This document shows positions 1 through 7,792 of a stretch of DNA of 33,019 nucleotides, one piece after another. This DNA is from CAZIRO01 sp964541595 (GTDB lineage: Bacteria; Acidobacteriota; HRBIN11). The stretch lies in NCBI GenBank assembly GCA_964541595.1, contig CAZIRO010000010.1, positions 1-33,019 of the forward strand, given 5' to 3'. The notes under the pieces were generated by a model. It worked only from the letters and a program-made list of their open reading frames with translations, had not been told where the DNA came from and ran no database searches. Made by a program: the position numbers and the translations under genes. Position 1 is the first letter of the stretch. Every line of letters begins with the position of its first letter.

Positions 1-1924
1 CCCGACTCCCATTCGGAACTTCCGCGGGTACTTCGAGTAAATACGGTCGCCCGTGCACGTCTGCAGCCAGGACCATACCCCGGGACTCGACCCCCATGAA
101 TACCGCCGGCTGCAGGTTGGTGACGACAACGACTTTCCGTCCGATGAGTTCTTCCGGTGTATAGTACTGCGCAATCCCGGCAACGACCTGCCGCTGTTCC
201 GTCCCCAGATCGATCCGGAGTTTGAGTAATTTTTTGGATTTCGGAATCGATTCGGCCTGCACGATCTGGCCGACCCGAAGTTCGACCTGCATGAACGTCT
301 GAATATCGATCATGGTTGTCGTCTCCCCGGAATGTGATGACGATACACCCGTGGTGGACGCGGTTGCCGGTGCTGTGTCCGGGACCGCCCGGACTTCTTC
401 GGGCAATTCGATCCTGGGAAACAGTTCACGTCCCATCTCGATCACCGTACCGGGGGATAACCGTCCCCATTCCAGATCCATCGGACCGGGGGGTACGGAT
501 TGGCGTATCCACTGAAGGAACGTCTCCGTGGCGAACGGCATCACCGGCCAGAGCGCGACCGTGATCAGACGCAATGCCTCGAGCACGAACCCGAGCAACC
601 GCTCGGCCTCGGGACGTGTATCGGAACTGCGCAGTCCGCGCCAGGGTTCCCGCCGCGCGATCACCCCGTTCAACTCCTGGATCCATCGCCAGCCTTCCCG
701 GAGCAGTACCGGATAGTTCAGATCGTCGACCCAAGATTCCAGCCGCGTGATCCAGTCCCGTATCCCCGTCCGAAGGTGGTCCAGTTCCGCATCGATACCT
801 GCATACGCGGGGACCCGCGCATCGCAAAACCGGGTGATCATCGAGAGGATCCGATGGATCAGGTTCCCATAGTCATTGGCCAGATCCGCGTTGATCCGCG
901 TTTGATACCCCTCGTACGAAAATTCGCTATCGTCCGCAAGCGGTGCCTCGCGTGCCAGATAATAACGCAACATGTCCGGTGTCGAAAATTCGAGGAGTTC
1001 ATCCGGCGTGATGATGTTCCCCAGGGATTTGGACATCTTGCTCTGCGCCCGCAACCACCAGCCGTGACCGAATATCTGTCGGGGCAACTCCACACCGGCG
1101 GACATCAGAAACGCCGGCCAGTACACGCAGTGGAACCGCAGAATGTCCTTGCCGACGAGATGGATGTCCGCCGGCCAGTACCGGGCGAATTTCGGGTCAC
1201 CGTCCGCCCAGCCGAGTGCGGAGATGTAATTCGTCAGTGCGTCGACCCAGACGTAGATCACATGTCGCGGATCACCGGGGACGGGAATGCCCCAGCGTAC
1301 GGAAATACGACTCACAGAGAGGTCTTTCAAACCACCCTCAACAAAACGGACGACCTCGTTGTACCGGGACGCCGGGCGAATGCACCCCGGATGTTCTCGA
1401 TACCAGTGTAACAACGGTTCCTGATAGCGACTCAACCGGAAAAAGTAACTCTCTTCAGTCAGGGGTTCAACAGACCGTCCGCACTCTGCATGCCGACCAT
1501 CGACGATGGCACCCTCCGGGACAAACGCCTCGCATCCGGTGCAATACCATCCCCGGTATTCCCCCTTGTAGATGTCCCCGCGATCGACCAGACGTTGAAA
1601 GAACTTCTGAACGGCCCGTTCATGCATCGGGTCCGTCGTGCGAATGAACGATGAATACGCAATACCCAGACGCTTCCACAGGTTATAGTAATTGGATACG
1701 ACCTCATCCGCGAGTTGTTTCGGCGAGATGCCTCGCACGCGCGCCGCCTGTTCCGCTTTCTGACCGTGTTCGTCCGTGCCCGTCAGGAAAAACACGTCAT
1801 ACCCGAACAGCCGCTTGTACCGCGCCGTAATGTCGGCCAGTACGGTCGTAAACGTGTGACCGATATGCGGAAGATCGTTGATGTAGTAAATCGGCGTCGT
1901 GATGTAAAACTTTCCCCGCTGCAT
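1..1924 (-). CDS. metG: Methionyl-tRNA synthetase, C-terminus cut by window edge
   Basis: Charges tRNA(Met) with methionine in the cytoplasm (class Ia synthetase). The reverse-strand frame is open from ATG at 1924 to the left edge, giving 641 visible codons. The N-terminus reads KFYITTPIYYIND followed by the HIGH motif (about residues 20-23). A zinc knuckle region WYCTGCEAF and the YVWVDALTNYISALG segment follow, then KMSKS at about residues 296-300 and the anticodon-binding helices. From about residue 538 the same frame continues into an EMAP-II/Trbp111-type tRNA-binding domain (VELRVGQIVQAE, VVAGIAQYYTPEELIGRKVVVVTNL), so this is the long bacterial form with a fused C-terminal domain. GGGGAA lies just upstream of the chosen ATG. 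The true C-terminus is outside the window. The gene is divergent from amt across a repeat element. Confidence 0.97.
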   Translation of the reverse strand, partial: MQRGKFYITTPIYYINDLPHIGHTFTTVLADITARYKRLFGYDVFFLTGTDEHGQKAEQAARVRGISPKQLADEVVSNYYNLWKRLGIAYSSFIRTTDPMHERAVQKFFQRLVDRGDIYKGEYRGWYCTGCEAFVPEGAIVDGRHAECGRSVEPLTEESYFFRLSRYQEPLLHWYREHPGCIRPASRYNEVVRFVEGGLKDLSVSRISVRWGIPVPGDPRHVIYVWVDALTNYISALGWADGDPKFARYWPADIHLVGKDILRFHCVYWPAFLMSAGVELPRQIFGHGWWLRAQSKMSKSLGNIITPDELLEFSTPDMLRYYLAREAPLADDSEFSYEGYQTRINADLANDYGNLIHRILSMITRFCDARVPAYAGIDAELDHLRTGIRDWITRLESWVDDLNYPVLLREGWRWIQELNGVIARREPWRGLRSSDTRPEAERLLGFVLEALRLITVALWPVMPFATETFLQWIRQSVPPGPMDLEWGRLSPGTVIEMGRELFPRIELPEEVRAVPDTAPATASTTGVSSSHSGETTTMIDIQTFMQVELRVGQIVQAESIPKSKKLLKLRIDLGTEQRQVVAGIAQYYTPEELIGRKVVVVTNLQPAVFMGVESRGMVLAADVHGRPYLLEVPAEVPNGSR

Positions 1925-2035
1925 GATGGATTCCCCGCGCTCCCGGGTCTCGTCTCAGATTGGCGGACCGAACGGTATGCAGCCGGCCGATGCTGTACTC
2001 ATCGAGCGGCAGCACGCACTGCACATTTCGTTCTT

Positions 2036-2065
2036 AATCTACATGTTCGGCCGATCCGATGTCAA
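2036..2065 (-). promoter_or_regulatory. Predicted sigma-70 promoter of metG
   Basis: Read on the reverse strand, a perfect TTGACA (2060-2065) is separated by 18 bp from TAGATT (2036-2041). It would give a leader of roughly 105 nt before the metG ATG. The -35 box lies 13 bp outside the left inverted repeat of the element at 2079-2288. Predicted from sequence only. Confidence 0.55.
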
Positions 2066-2078
2066 TCGGTCCACCTTA

Positions 2079-2288
2079 AGATCGGGACAGGCAATGGGAC
2101 AGGGGATGCGCCGGATGCGCGGATGGCCCGGTGGACACCGGGTCTCGGGTGGCGGGTGTCAGGTCCCAGGTCTCAGGGGTCAGGTGTCGGGTGTCCGGGA
2201 CGGAAGACAGGGGACGGGGCATCACATGGGCTGGGGATAGTGCATGGCCGCATGGGTACCCACGGCGTCCCATTGCCTGTCCCGATCT
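2079..2288. repeat. 210-bp intergenic element with 22-bp perfect terminal inverted repeats and heptad array (copy 1)
   Basis: The ends 2079-2100 (AGATCGGGACAGG...) and 2267-2288 (...CCTGTCCCGATCT) are exact 22-bp inverted repeats. Between them, 2142-2197 is an uninterrupted run of eight degenerate heptamers, consensus roughly GTGTCRG: GTCTCGG, GTGGCGG, GTGTCAG, GTCCCAG, GTCTCAG, GGGTCAG, GTGTCGG, GTGTCCG. The remainder carries short motifs such as ACAGGGGACGGGGCATC that recur in copy 2. There is no credible coding sequence inside. Related copies are at about 9179-9396 (opposite orientation) and about 26015-26169. The size and ends would fit a MITE or a REP/BIME-like element. Confidence 0.85.
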
Positions 2289-2301
2289 CAGGTTCCGGCA
2301 C

Positions 2302-2330
2302 TTGACAACAACACACAGTTCGCATATTGT
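2302..2330 (+). promoter_or_regulatory. Predicted sigma-70 promoter of the amt operon
   Basis: A perfect TTGACA (2302-2307) is followed after 17 bp by TATTGT (2325-2330). The -35 box begins 13 bp outside the right inverted repeat of the 2079-2288 element, mirroring the metG side. Transcription from here would give a leader of about 200 nt before amt. No sigma-54 -24/-12 pair was seen. Confidence 0.5.
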
Positions 2331-2411
2331 ATATACCGTGCATGCCTTGAACACCGGTACAATGGGTGTGCCGCTGCGCAAGGGTGCGCTTCCTCCCGTT
2401 TCCGCTCAATG

Positions 2412-2500
2412 GTGAGATTTCCTCACAGATGTTTCCTCGACAAGGACGTTGATCCGTTCTTTTAAACCTCCCGCCAATGACGGCGTACGTCATTCGTACG
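2412..2500 (+). promoter_or_regulatory. Hairpins in the predicted amt leader
   Basis: Within the roughly 200-nt leader there is a small hairpin GTGAG-ATTTC-CTCAC (2412-2426). Further down are two mutually exclusive stems. AATGACG (2476-2482) pairs with CGTCATT (2488-2494). Alternatively CGTACG (2484-2489) pairs with CGTACG (2495-2500). Overlapping alternative stems can serve as a regulatory switch, but no known riboswitch class is recognised and there is no U-tract. This is the only structure I see in this non-coding stretch besides the repeat and promoter. Confidence 0.25.
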
Positions 2501-2538
2501 TTGATACACCTGAAAAATTCTGTCCGTGGAGGCGTACC

Positions 2539-3936
2539 ATGCGCATACTTTTCACGATGTGTCTCCTGTTGGGCATCGCTTTTCCCGTACTCGCACAATC
2601 CGCACCGGATCCGAACGGATCGGCGACCATCGCGGCAGACCCAGGTGCGGCGGTCAATTTCACGTGGACGCTTGTTGCGGGTTTTCTCGTGTTCTTCATG
2701 CAGGCCGGATTCGCACTTCTGGAAGCCGGTCTCTCGCGTGCAAAAAACGTGGTCGCGGTGCTGACCAAGAACTTTATGGACATCCTGATCGGCGGACTGG
2801 CGTTCTGGGCATTCGGGTTCGCACTCATGTTCGGCGGTTCCGGAGCGGCTCCTGGACTTGCGCAGGGCAATGCGATCATCGGATACTCGGGGTTCTTTCT
2901 GGCCGGATCTTCCTACGATGTCTCGACGGCCATGCTCTGGTTCTTCCAGATGGTGTTCGTTGCAACGGCGGCGACGATCGTCTCCGGCGCCATGACCGAA
3001 CGAACGAAAACGACCGCATACCTCGCGTACAGTTTCCTGATCTCCGGACTCGTTTATCCGATCTATGGACACTGGATATGGGGAAACGGCTGGCTGGCAA
3101 ACCTGTCCACGTATGTACCGTTTCTGGGCGAAGGCATCGGGGCACGAGATTTTGCGGGCTCAGGCGTGGTGCATGCAGTCGGTGGATTCGCCGCACTTGC
3201 CGGTGCGGCCATGGTCGGACCGCGTCTGGGGAAGTTTAACACCGACGGCACGATCAACACCATTCCCGGCCATAACCTTTCACTGGCAACCCTGGGGACG
3301 TTCATCCTCTTCTTCGGCTGGTTCGGGTTCAATCCGGGATCAACCCTGGCGGCGACCGACCTGCGCATTTCGATCATTGCCGTGAACACATTCCTGGCCG
3401 CAGCGACGGGTGCCGCAACCGCCATCTATTACGGATTCCTGCGAACTGGAAAACTCGATCTGCTGCTCGCGTGCAATGGCTGTTTAGCCGGGCTCGTCGG
3501 CATCACGGCACCCTGTGCATACGTTCCCCCGTGGGCGGCATTTGTCATCGGTGTAGTCGCTGCTTTTGTGTACATCGCGGCCGCAGCGTTTGTCGAACGT
3601 GTGTTACGCATCGACGACGTGGTCGGCGCCGTCGCCGTACACGGATTCGCGGGCCTGTGGGGACTGCTCGCTGTGGGTATCTTCGCGGACGGTACATACG
3701 GCGACGTGCGCGGTTTGATCGTCGGCGAGTGGGCGCAACTCGCGGCACAGGCTATCGATTGCGCAGTCGTTGTGGTATGGACCCTGGGTACGAGTTTTCC
3801 CATGTTCTGGCTGATCAAACGCACCATCGGCCTGCGGGTCCCTCCGGAAGACGAAATTGCGGGACTGGACATTCCCGAACATGGCCTCGAGGCCTACCCG
3901 GAAGGCCGCAAAATCCTGGTGAGCCGGGTGGCATAA
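2539..3936 (+). CDS. amt: Ammonium transporter (Amt/MEP/Rh family)
   Basis: Trimeric inner-membrane channel that takes up ammonium. The 465-residue product starts with a cleavable signal peptide (MRILFTMCLLLGIAFPVLAQ), common in bacterial Amt proteins, followed by about 11 hydrophobic segments. Family signatures are FFMQAGFALLEAGLSRAKN, the gate region FFQMVFVATAATIVSGAMTER, and both pore histidines of the twin-His motif: H212 in VVHAVGG and H368 in VHGFAGLWG. The C-terminus GLDIPEHGLEAYP is typical. A longer frame begins at 2449, but GGAGG at 2528-2532 and the signal peptide support ATG 2539. It is followed after 33 bp by an unknown membrane-anchored gene and then a porin-like gene. No glnB/glnK neighbour is visible, although Amt genes are often paired with one. 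Confidence 0.97.
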   Translation: MRILFTMCLLLGIAFPVLAQSAPDPNGSATIAADPGAAVNFTWTLVAGFLVFFMQAGFALLEAGLSRAKNVVAVLTKNFMDILIGGLAFWAFGFALMFGGSGAAPGLAQGNAIIGYSGFFLAGSSYDVSTAMLWFFQMVFVATAATIVSGAMTERTKTTAYLAYSFLISGLVYPIYGHWIWGNGWLANLSTYVPFLGEGIGARDFAGSGVVHAVGGFAALAGAAMVGPRLGKFNTDGTINTIPGHNLSLATLGTFILFFGWFGFNPGSTLAATDLRISIIAVNTFLAAATGAATAIYYGFLRTGKLDLLLACNGCLAGLVGITAPCAYVPPWAAFVIGVVAAFVYIAAAAFVERVLRIDDVVGAVAVHGFAGLWGLLAVGIFADGTYGDVRGLIVGEWAQLAAQAIDCAVVVVWTLGTSFPMFWLIKRTIGLRVPPEDEIAGLDIPEHGLEAYPEGRKILVSRVA

Positions 3937-3969
3937 CCAAATGAACCTGAACCTCAGGGAGGTCCAACC

Positions 3970-5184
3970 ATGCCTGTCGAACTCGTATGGGGATTGCTGG
4001 GCCTGACTGTAATGGTAGTACTGTGGGTGGTGCTGCCGCACCATATCCACCAAAAACATAACGGAAATAGAGCCGACACGACACCCGCACGGACCACCAC
4101 TGTTCGGTCTGAAGCGGAAAGTCCACAGTCCGCAGATCCACACGTATCCCATGATTCTCCCGATACGGCACACTTTTCGAACCGTCACGTTGCCATCACC
4201 CGCACTGCTGCGCTGACGTCAAACGTGTCCCCCACGCAATTGAATGTCCGGATCATGCCGGGGCGGAATGCATATCATTTGCATGTACATGCACCGTCGA
4301 AAACGTTCGTCCTGCCCGTCCGATCTGCAATCGAACGGTGCGCGACACTCCGACGCGAACGTTTCTCCACGGAAATTCTGGGGATCCCGATGCAAACTTG
4401 CACATTACAATCTCTCATCACAGAGGTGCAGCATACACTCGAGACGCTTGCTTCAGGTGCGCATCTTCCAGAGTACGGTTTACAAACCGAGCAGGCCGTA
4501 TGGCCCGTATACGTACAATCCGGAAAATGGATGCTGCACGATCCGGACGGACCGATCGTAGAAGCACCCACGTTGGAGACACTGCGTATCCGATGGGCGG
4601 ATTGTCTCCGCATGCCCCGTTCTGCGATCACGCCGGTCATGATCTCCTCTGACCTGCGGTGGGTCCCGCCCGTGGGGTATGTTCAATCACGTTCGGCCCA
4701 TCTCCAGCGCTTACCGATATTCTTTGACGGGTGTTTGGTCCACTCCCCGATCGGCGTGGATACCGTCACAATTCCGCTGCCTCCCAACCCCCTGAGCCTC
4801 CTGAAAACGCTGATGGAATTTTGCGCATCGCGTGCGATCTTCCCGGACGGTTCGGGACCGGCGGTATGCACAGTCGCATCTGCACTCTGGCCAGAAGAGG
4901 TTTTCGCCACTGCCGTTTTCCATACGCAGTTGAAGTTCTATACGCCTCATAACGGACGACTGCACGTGCGGACACTCCCGGTGCTTGAAGATCGGCTCGG
5001 TTATGTCGCGATCGACACCTGCAATCCGGAGACATACGCCCTCTTTGTCGCGTCCAGCCTGGCGGAACTGCGACAATGGATTGCCGGATGGCTCATCCAG
5101 TGGGAAGACACGGCCGACGATCACATGTTTACCGACGCCTTTACGATCGCCGCATCTACTCCCGGTCCCTTTCCACCGGGATAA
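3970..5184 (+). CDS. Membrane-anchored protein of unknown function in the amt operon
   Basis: The 404-residue product is not recognised. Residues about 5-25 form one hydrophobic segment (ELVWGLLGLTVMVVLWVVL). It is followed by a His/Thr/Ser-rich low-complexity stretch (about residues 25-85) and then a larger globular region of about 300 residues. This suggests an N-terminal anchor with a soluble domain on either face of the inner membrane. No catalytic motif is evident. The ATG is preceded by CAGGGAGGTCC, a strong ribosome-binding site. Only 33 bp separate it from amt and about 100 bp from the porin-like gene, so co-transcription is likely and a role linked to ammonium transport is possible. 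The function is inferred from position only. Confidence 0.8.
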   Translation: MPVELVWGLLGLTVMVVLWVVLPHHIHQKHNGNRADTTPARTTTVRSEAESPQSADPHVSHDSPDTAHFSNRHVAITRTAALTSNVSPTQLNVRIMPGRNAYHLHVHAPSKTFVLPVRSAIERCATLRRERFSTEILGIPMQTCTLQSLITEVQHTLETLASGAHLPEYGLQTEQAVWPVYVQSGKWMLHDPDGPIVEAPTLETLRIRWADCLRMPRSAITPVMISSDLRWVPPVGYVQSRSAHLQRLPIFFDGCLVHSPIGVDTVTIPLPPNPLSLLKTLMEFCASRAIFPDGSGPAVCTVASALWPEEVFATAVFHTQLKFYTPHNGRLHVRTLPVLEDRLGYVAIDTCNPETYALFVASSLAELRQWIAGWLIQWEDTADDHMFTDAFTIAASTPGPFPPG

Positions 5185-5287
5185 CAGTGACCGATAGAGG
5201 ATCGGGTTGGGTGCTTCATCCTGCCGCAGCGGTTTGCTGGACGCTGGTCACCCCTGGCGAATTGATGCTGCGGATGGAGGGACAACC

Positions 5288-6439
5288 ATGCGGCAATTGA
5301 CGACATCCCGAATGTACGTGTGGTCGGGTCTCTGCATGCTGCTGTGGGCTGTCTATACCGGACCGGCGTGGGCCGGTGACGACGGCACAGCCCCATTTAC
5401 GCTTCCGGAAGGCTGGCAGGCCGGTGGACACATCGCGCTGGGATATTCGTTCAATCTGCACGGATCTGCGGTCAATATGTTTCGCGTGTTTGACGATACG
5501 GCCCAGCAGTTGACCCTGAATCAGGCCGAGATCTGGCTGGAAAAACGCGCAACGGCCGACGGGCCGATCGGTTTCGGGCTGGACCTCGTGTTCGGTCAGG
5601 ACGCCCAGAAAATCCATGCGACGGGCCTGGGTGAACCGGACGACGTATTCGACATTACACAGGTTTACGTGACCGCGTACATCCCGATCGGTCCTGGATT
5701 TGCAATCAAATTCGGAAAGTTTGTCACCATACACGGCGCCGAACTCATCCGGCGGCCAGACAATTTCAATCTGACGCGCTCGATCCTGTTCGGCTACGCG
5801 ATTCCGTTCACGCATACGGGCGTGTTGCTGACCACTTCTCCGACCGACTGGCTGACGCTTGCAGCCGGAGTTGTCAATGGCTGGGACAATGTCACGGACA
5901 ACAACGGTGCCAAATCCTTACAGGGCATGGTCGTATTGGCGCCATGGAACGGTCTGTCACTGACAGTCAGCGGCATTCACGGTGCCGAACAGGACGACCG
6001 CACCGATGCCAAACGGAGCCTCATCGATGGGATTCTGACCGTGCAGTCCGGACCGTGGACGTTCACGGTCAATACGGATTACGGCGTGGAAACGGCCGCG
6101 TTCGTTGATCCGTTGACCGGAACGGAGGAAACGGCACGCTGGTATGGGATGGCCGTATACGTGATGTACACCTGGAACGCGCAATGGGCCGTGGGTGTTC
6201 GGGGTGAATACTTTGTCGACGCGCAGGGGGTTCGCCTTGGATACGTCGATCCCGCCACCGGTGGACCGGCACGGATCACGCTCCGGGAATGGACGCTGAC
6301 AGTACGGTACACGTTGCGCGAACACCTGATGATCACCGGAGAATACCGGTATGACAGTGCCAATCGGCCCGTGTTCGGGGATACGACGCCGCACACCACG
6401 CAACATACGGTGGCACTGGAGGTTGTCTACCGGTTTTGA
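5288..6439 (+). CDS. Outer-membrane beta-barrel porin-like protein
   Basis: The 383-residue product has an N-terminal signal peptide (SGLCMLLWAVYTGPAWAG). A series of alternating amphipathic strands follows (GGHIALGYSFNLHG, FGLDLVFGQDAQ, FAIKFGKFVTIHGAELI, LTVRYTLREHLMITGEYRYD). The C-terminal residue is Phe (VALEVVYRF), the BAM recognition signature of outer-membrane proteins. The overall look matches the OmpL-like putative beta-barrel porin-2 family, members of which I recall beside amt genes. GGAGG eight bases before ATG 5288 supports this start over an upstream in-frame start at 5207. It probably lets small solutes cross the outer membrane ahead of Amt. Its substrate is not known. Confidence 0.85.
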   Translation: MRQLTTSRMYVWSGLCMLLWAVYTGPAWAGDDGTAPFTLPEGWQAGGHIALGYSFNLHGSAVNMFRVFDDTAQQLTLNQAEIWLEKRATADGPIGFGLDLVFGQDAQKIHATGLGEPDDVFDITQVYVTAYIPIGPGFAIKFGKFVTIHGAELIRRPDNFNLTRSILFGYAIPFTHTGVLLTTSPTDWLTLAAGVVNGWDNVTDNNGAKSLQGMVVLAPWNGLSLTVSGIHGAEQDDRTDAKRSLIDGILTVQSGPWTFTVNTDYGVETAAFVDPLTGTEETARWYGMAVYVMYTWNAQWAVGVRGEYFVDAQGVRLGYVDPATGGPARITLREWTLTVRYTLREHLMITGEYRYDSANRPVFGDTTPHTTQHTVALEVVYRF

Positions 6440-6493
6440 ACACGGCGATCTCGAATCACGGGTACATGCGCGGACATCCCGGACGCGCGTACA

Positions 6494-7720
6494 TTACGCT
6501 GTCAGGACCGCGCGGAGTTGCTCGACGGCCCAGTCGATCTCCTCGCGCGTGATGACGAGTGGCGGGGCAATGCGGATCACGTGTTCATGGGTTTCCTTGC
6601 AGAGCATACCCCGCTCCTTGAGCGCTTCACAAAAGCGTCGCGCGCCCCCGGCATCCGGATGCAGTTCAATGCCAACAAACAGGCCGCGGCCCCGGATCTC
6701 CCGGACGTACGGACTGTCGATCGTCCGTAACCGTTCGAGCAGGTATTGCCCGAGTTCGGCGGACCGTTCCGGCAGTCGTTCCTCGACAATCACCCGCAGG
6801 GCTTCCCGGGCCACTGCACACGCGAGCGGGTTGCCGCCGAACGTGCTGCCGTGATCGCCCGGACGAAACACGCCGAGTATGGACCGGGAGGACAGCACGG
6901 CCGAAACCGGATAGACCCCGCCGCTCAGGGCCTTACCCAGGACCAGAATATCCGGACGCACGTCCTCGTGCTCCACAGCGAGCAGTTTCCCGGTCCGGCC
7001 GAGACCGGTCTGGATCTCATCTGCAATGAGCAGGACGTTGTGCGCCCGGCAGATCGTTTCCGCGCGTTTCAAAAACCCGTCCGGGGGAATGCGCACCCCG
7101 GCCTCGCCCTGAATGGGTTCCACGAGGAACGCTACGGTATTCGGTGTAATCGCCCGCTCGAGCGCGTCCGCATCTCCATAGGGAATGATACGGAATCCGG
7201 GTGTGAACGGCCCGAATCCCGCACGGTACTGCGGTTCCGTAGAAAAGCTGACGATTGTGATCGTACGGCCGTGGAAGTTGCCCTCGCAGACGATGATCTC
7301 CGCACGGTCGGGTTCGACGCCCTTGATGGTGTATCCCCACTTGCGCGCGGTCTTGATCGCCGTTTCCACGGCTTCCGCACCGGAATTCATGGGCAGCACC
7401 ATTTCATAGCCCGTCAGTTCACAGAGTTCCCGACAGAACGGACCAAACTGATCGTTGCGAAAGGCCCGGGACGTGATCGTCACACGCTGCGCCTGTTCGA
7501 TGAGCGCACGCACGATGCGGGGATGACAGTGTCCCTGATTGACGGCCGAATACGCACTCAAACAATCCAGATAGCGCCGGCCCTCGACATCGTACACCCA
7601 TACGCCTTCGGCACGGTGGATGACGACGTCCAGCGGATGGTAATTGTGGGCACTGTAGCGGTCTTCCAGTGCGATATAATCGCGGGTCGTCCGTGGTTGA
7701 TCCGGTAGAGTTGCGTGCAT
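6494..7720 (-). CDS. rocD: Ornithine aminotransferase (class III, PLP-dependent)
   Basis: Converts ornithine and 2-oxoglutarate to glutamate semialdehyde and glutamate in arginine/ornithine breakdown or proline synthesis. The 408-residue length is normal. Visible features are the ornithine aminotransferase-like N-terminus ALEDRYSAHNYHPLDVVI, the cofactor region MNSGAEAVETAIKTARKW, EGNFHGRTIT, the Asp-containing motif LIADEIQTGLGRTG (D234) and the Schiff-base lysine K263 in LGKALSGG. STFGGNPLAC and the C-terminal RIAPPLVITREEIDWA follow. Acetylornithine and 4-aminobutyrate aminotransferases are relatives, but the N-terminal pattern favours ornithine aminotransferase. AAGGGG precedes the ATG. 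It lies 72 bp downstream of murA on the same strand and is probably co-transcribed. It is convergent with the porin gene, 54 bp away. Confidence 0.93.
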   Translation of the reverse strand: MHATLPDQPRTTRDYIALEDRYSAHNYHPLDVVIHRAEGVWVYDVEGRRYLDCLSAYSAVNQGHCHPRIVRALIEQAQRVTITSRAFRNDQFGPFCRELCELTGYEMVLPMNSGAEAVETAIKTARKWGYTIKGVEPDRAEIIVCEGNFHGRTITIVSFSTEPQYRAGFGPFTPGFRIIPYGDADALERAITPNTVAFLVEPIQGEAGVRIPPDGFLKRAETICRAHNVLLIADEIQTGLGRTGKLLAVEHEDVRPDILVLGKALSGGVYPVSAVLSSRSILGVFRPGDHGSTFGGNPLACAVAREALRVIVEERLPERSAELGQYLLERLRTIDSPYVREIRGRGLFVGIELHPDAGGARRFCEALKERGMLCKETHEHVIRIAPPLVITREEIDWAVEQLRAVLTA

Positions 7721-7792
7721 GGTGTACCCCTTCTGGCTGTGGTCAGGGATTCCGAACAGAAAGTTTTCAGATTTTCATGCGCGGATGCAAGT

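Noticed and set aside
500..1411. 303-residue + strand frame opposite metG
   Set aside because: Covered by metG with its HIGH and KMSKS motifs in frame; no independent start or domain.
1925..2035. T-box or other riboswitch in the metG leader
   Set aside because: No T-box consensus or specifier structure seen; only short unconvincing stems.
2142..2204. Heptamer array considered as a CRISPR
   Set aside because: Units are only 7 bp and degenerate, with no spacers and no cas genes.
2289..2538. Sigma-54 promoter for amt
   Set aside because: No TGGCAC-N5-TTGC type pair found, whereas a good TTGACA box is present.
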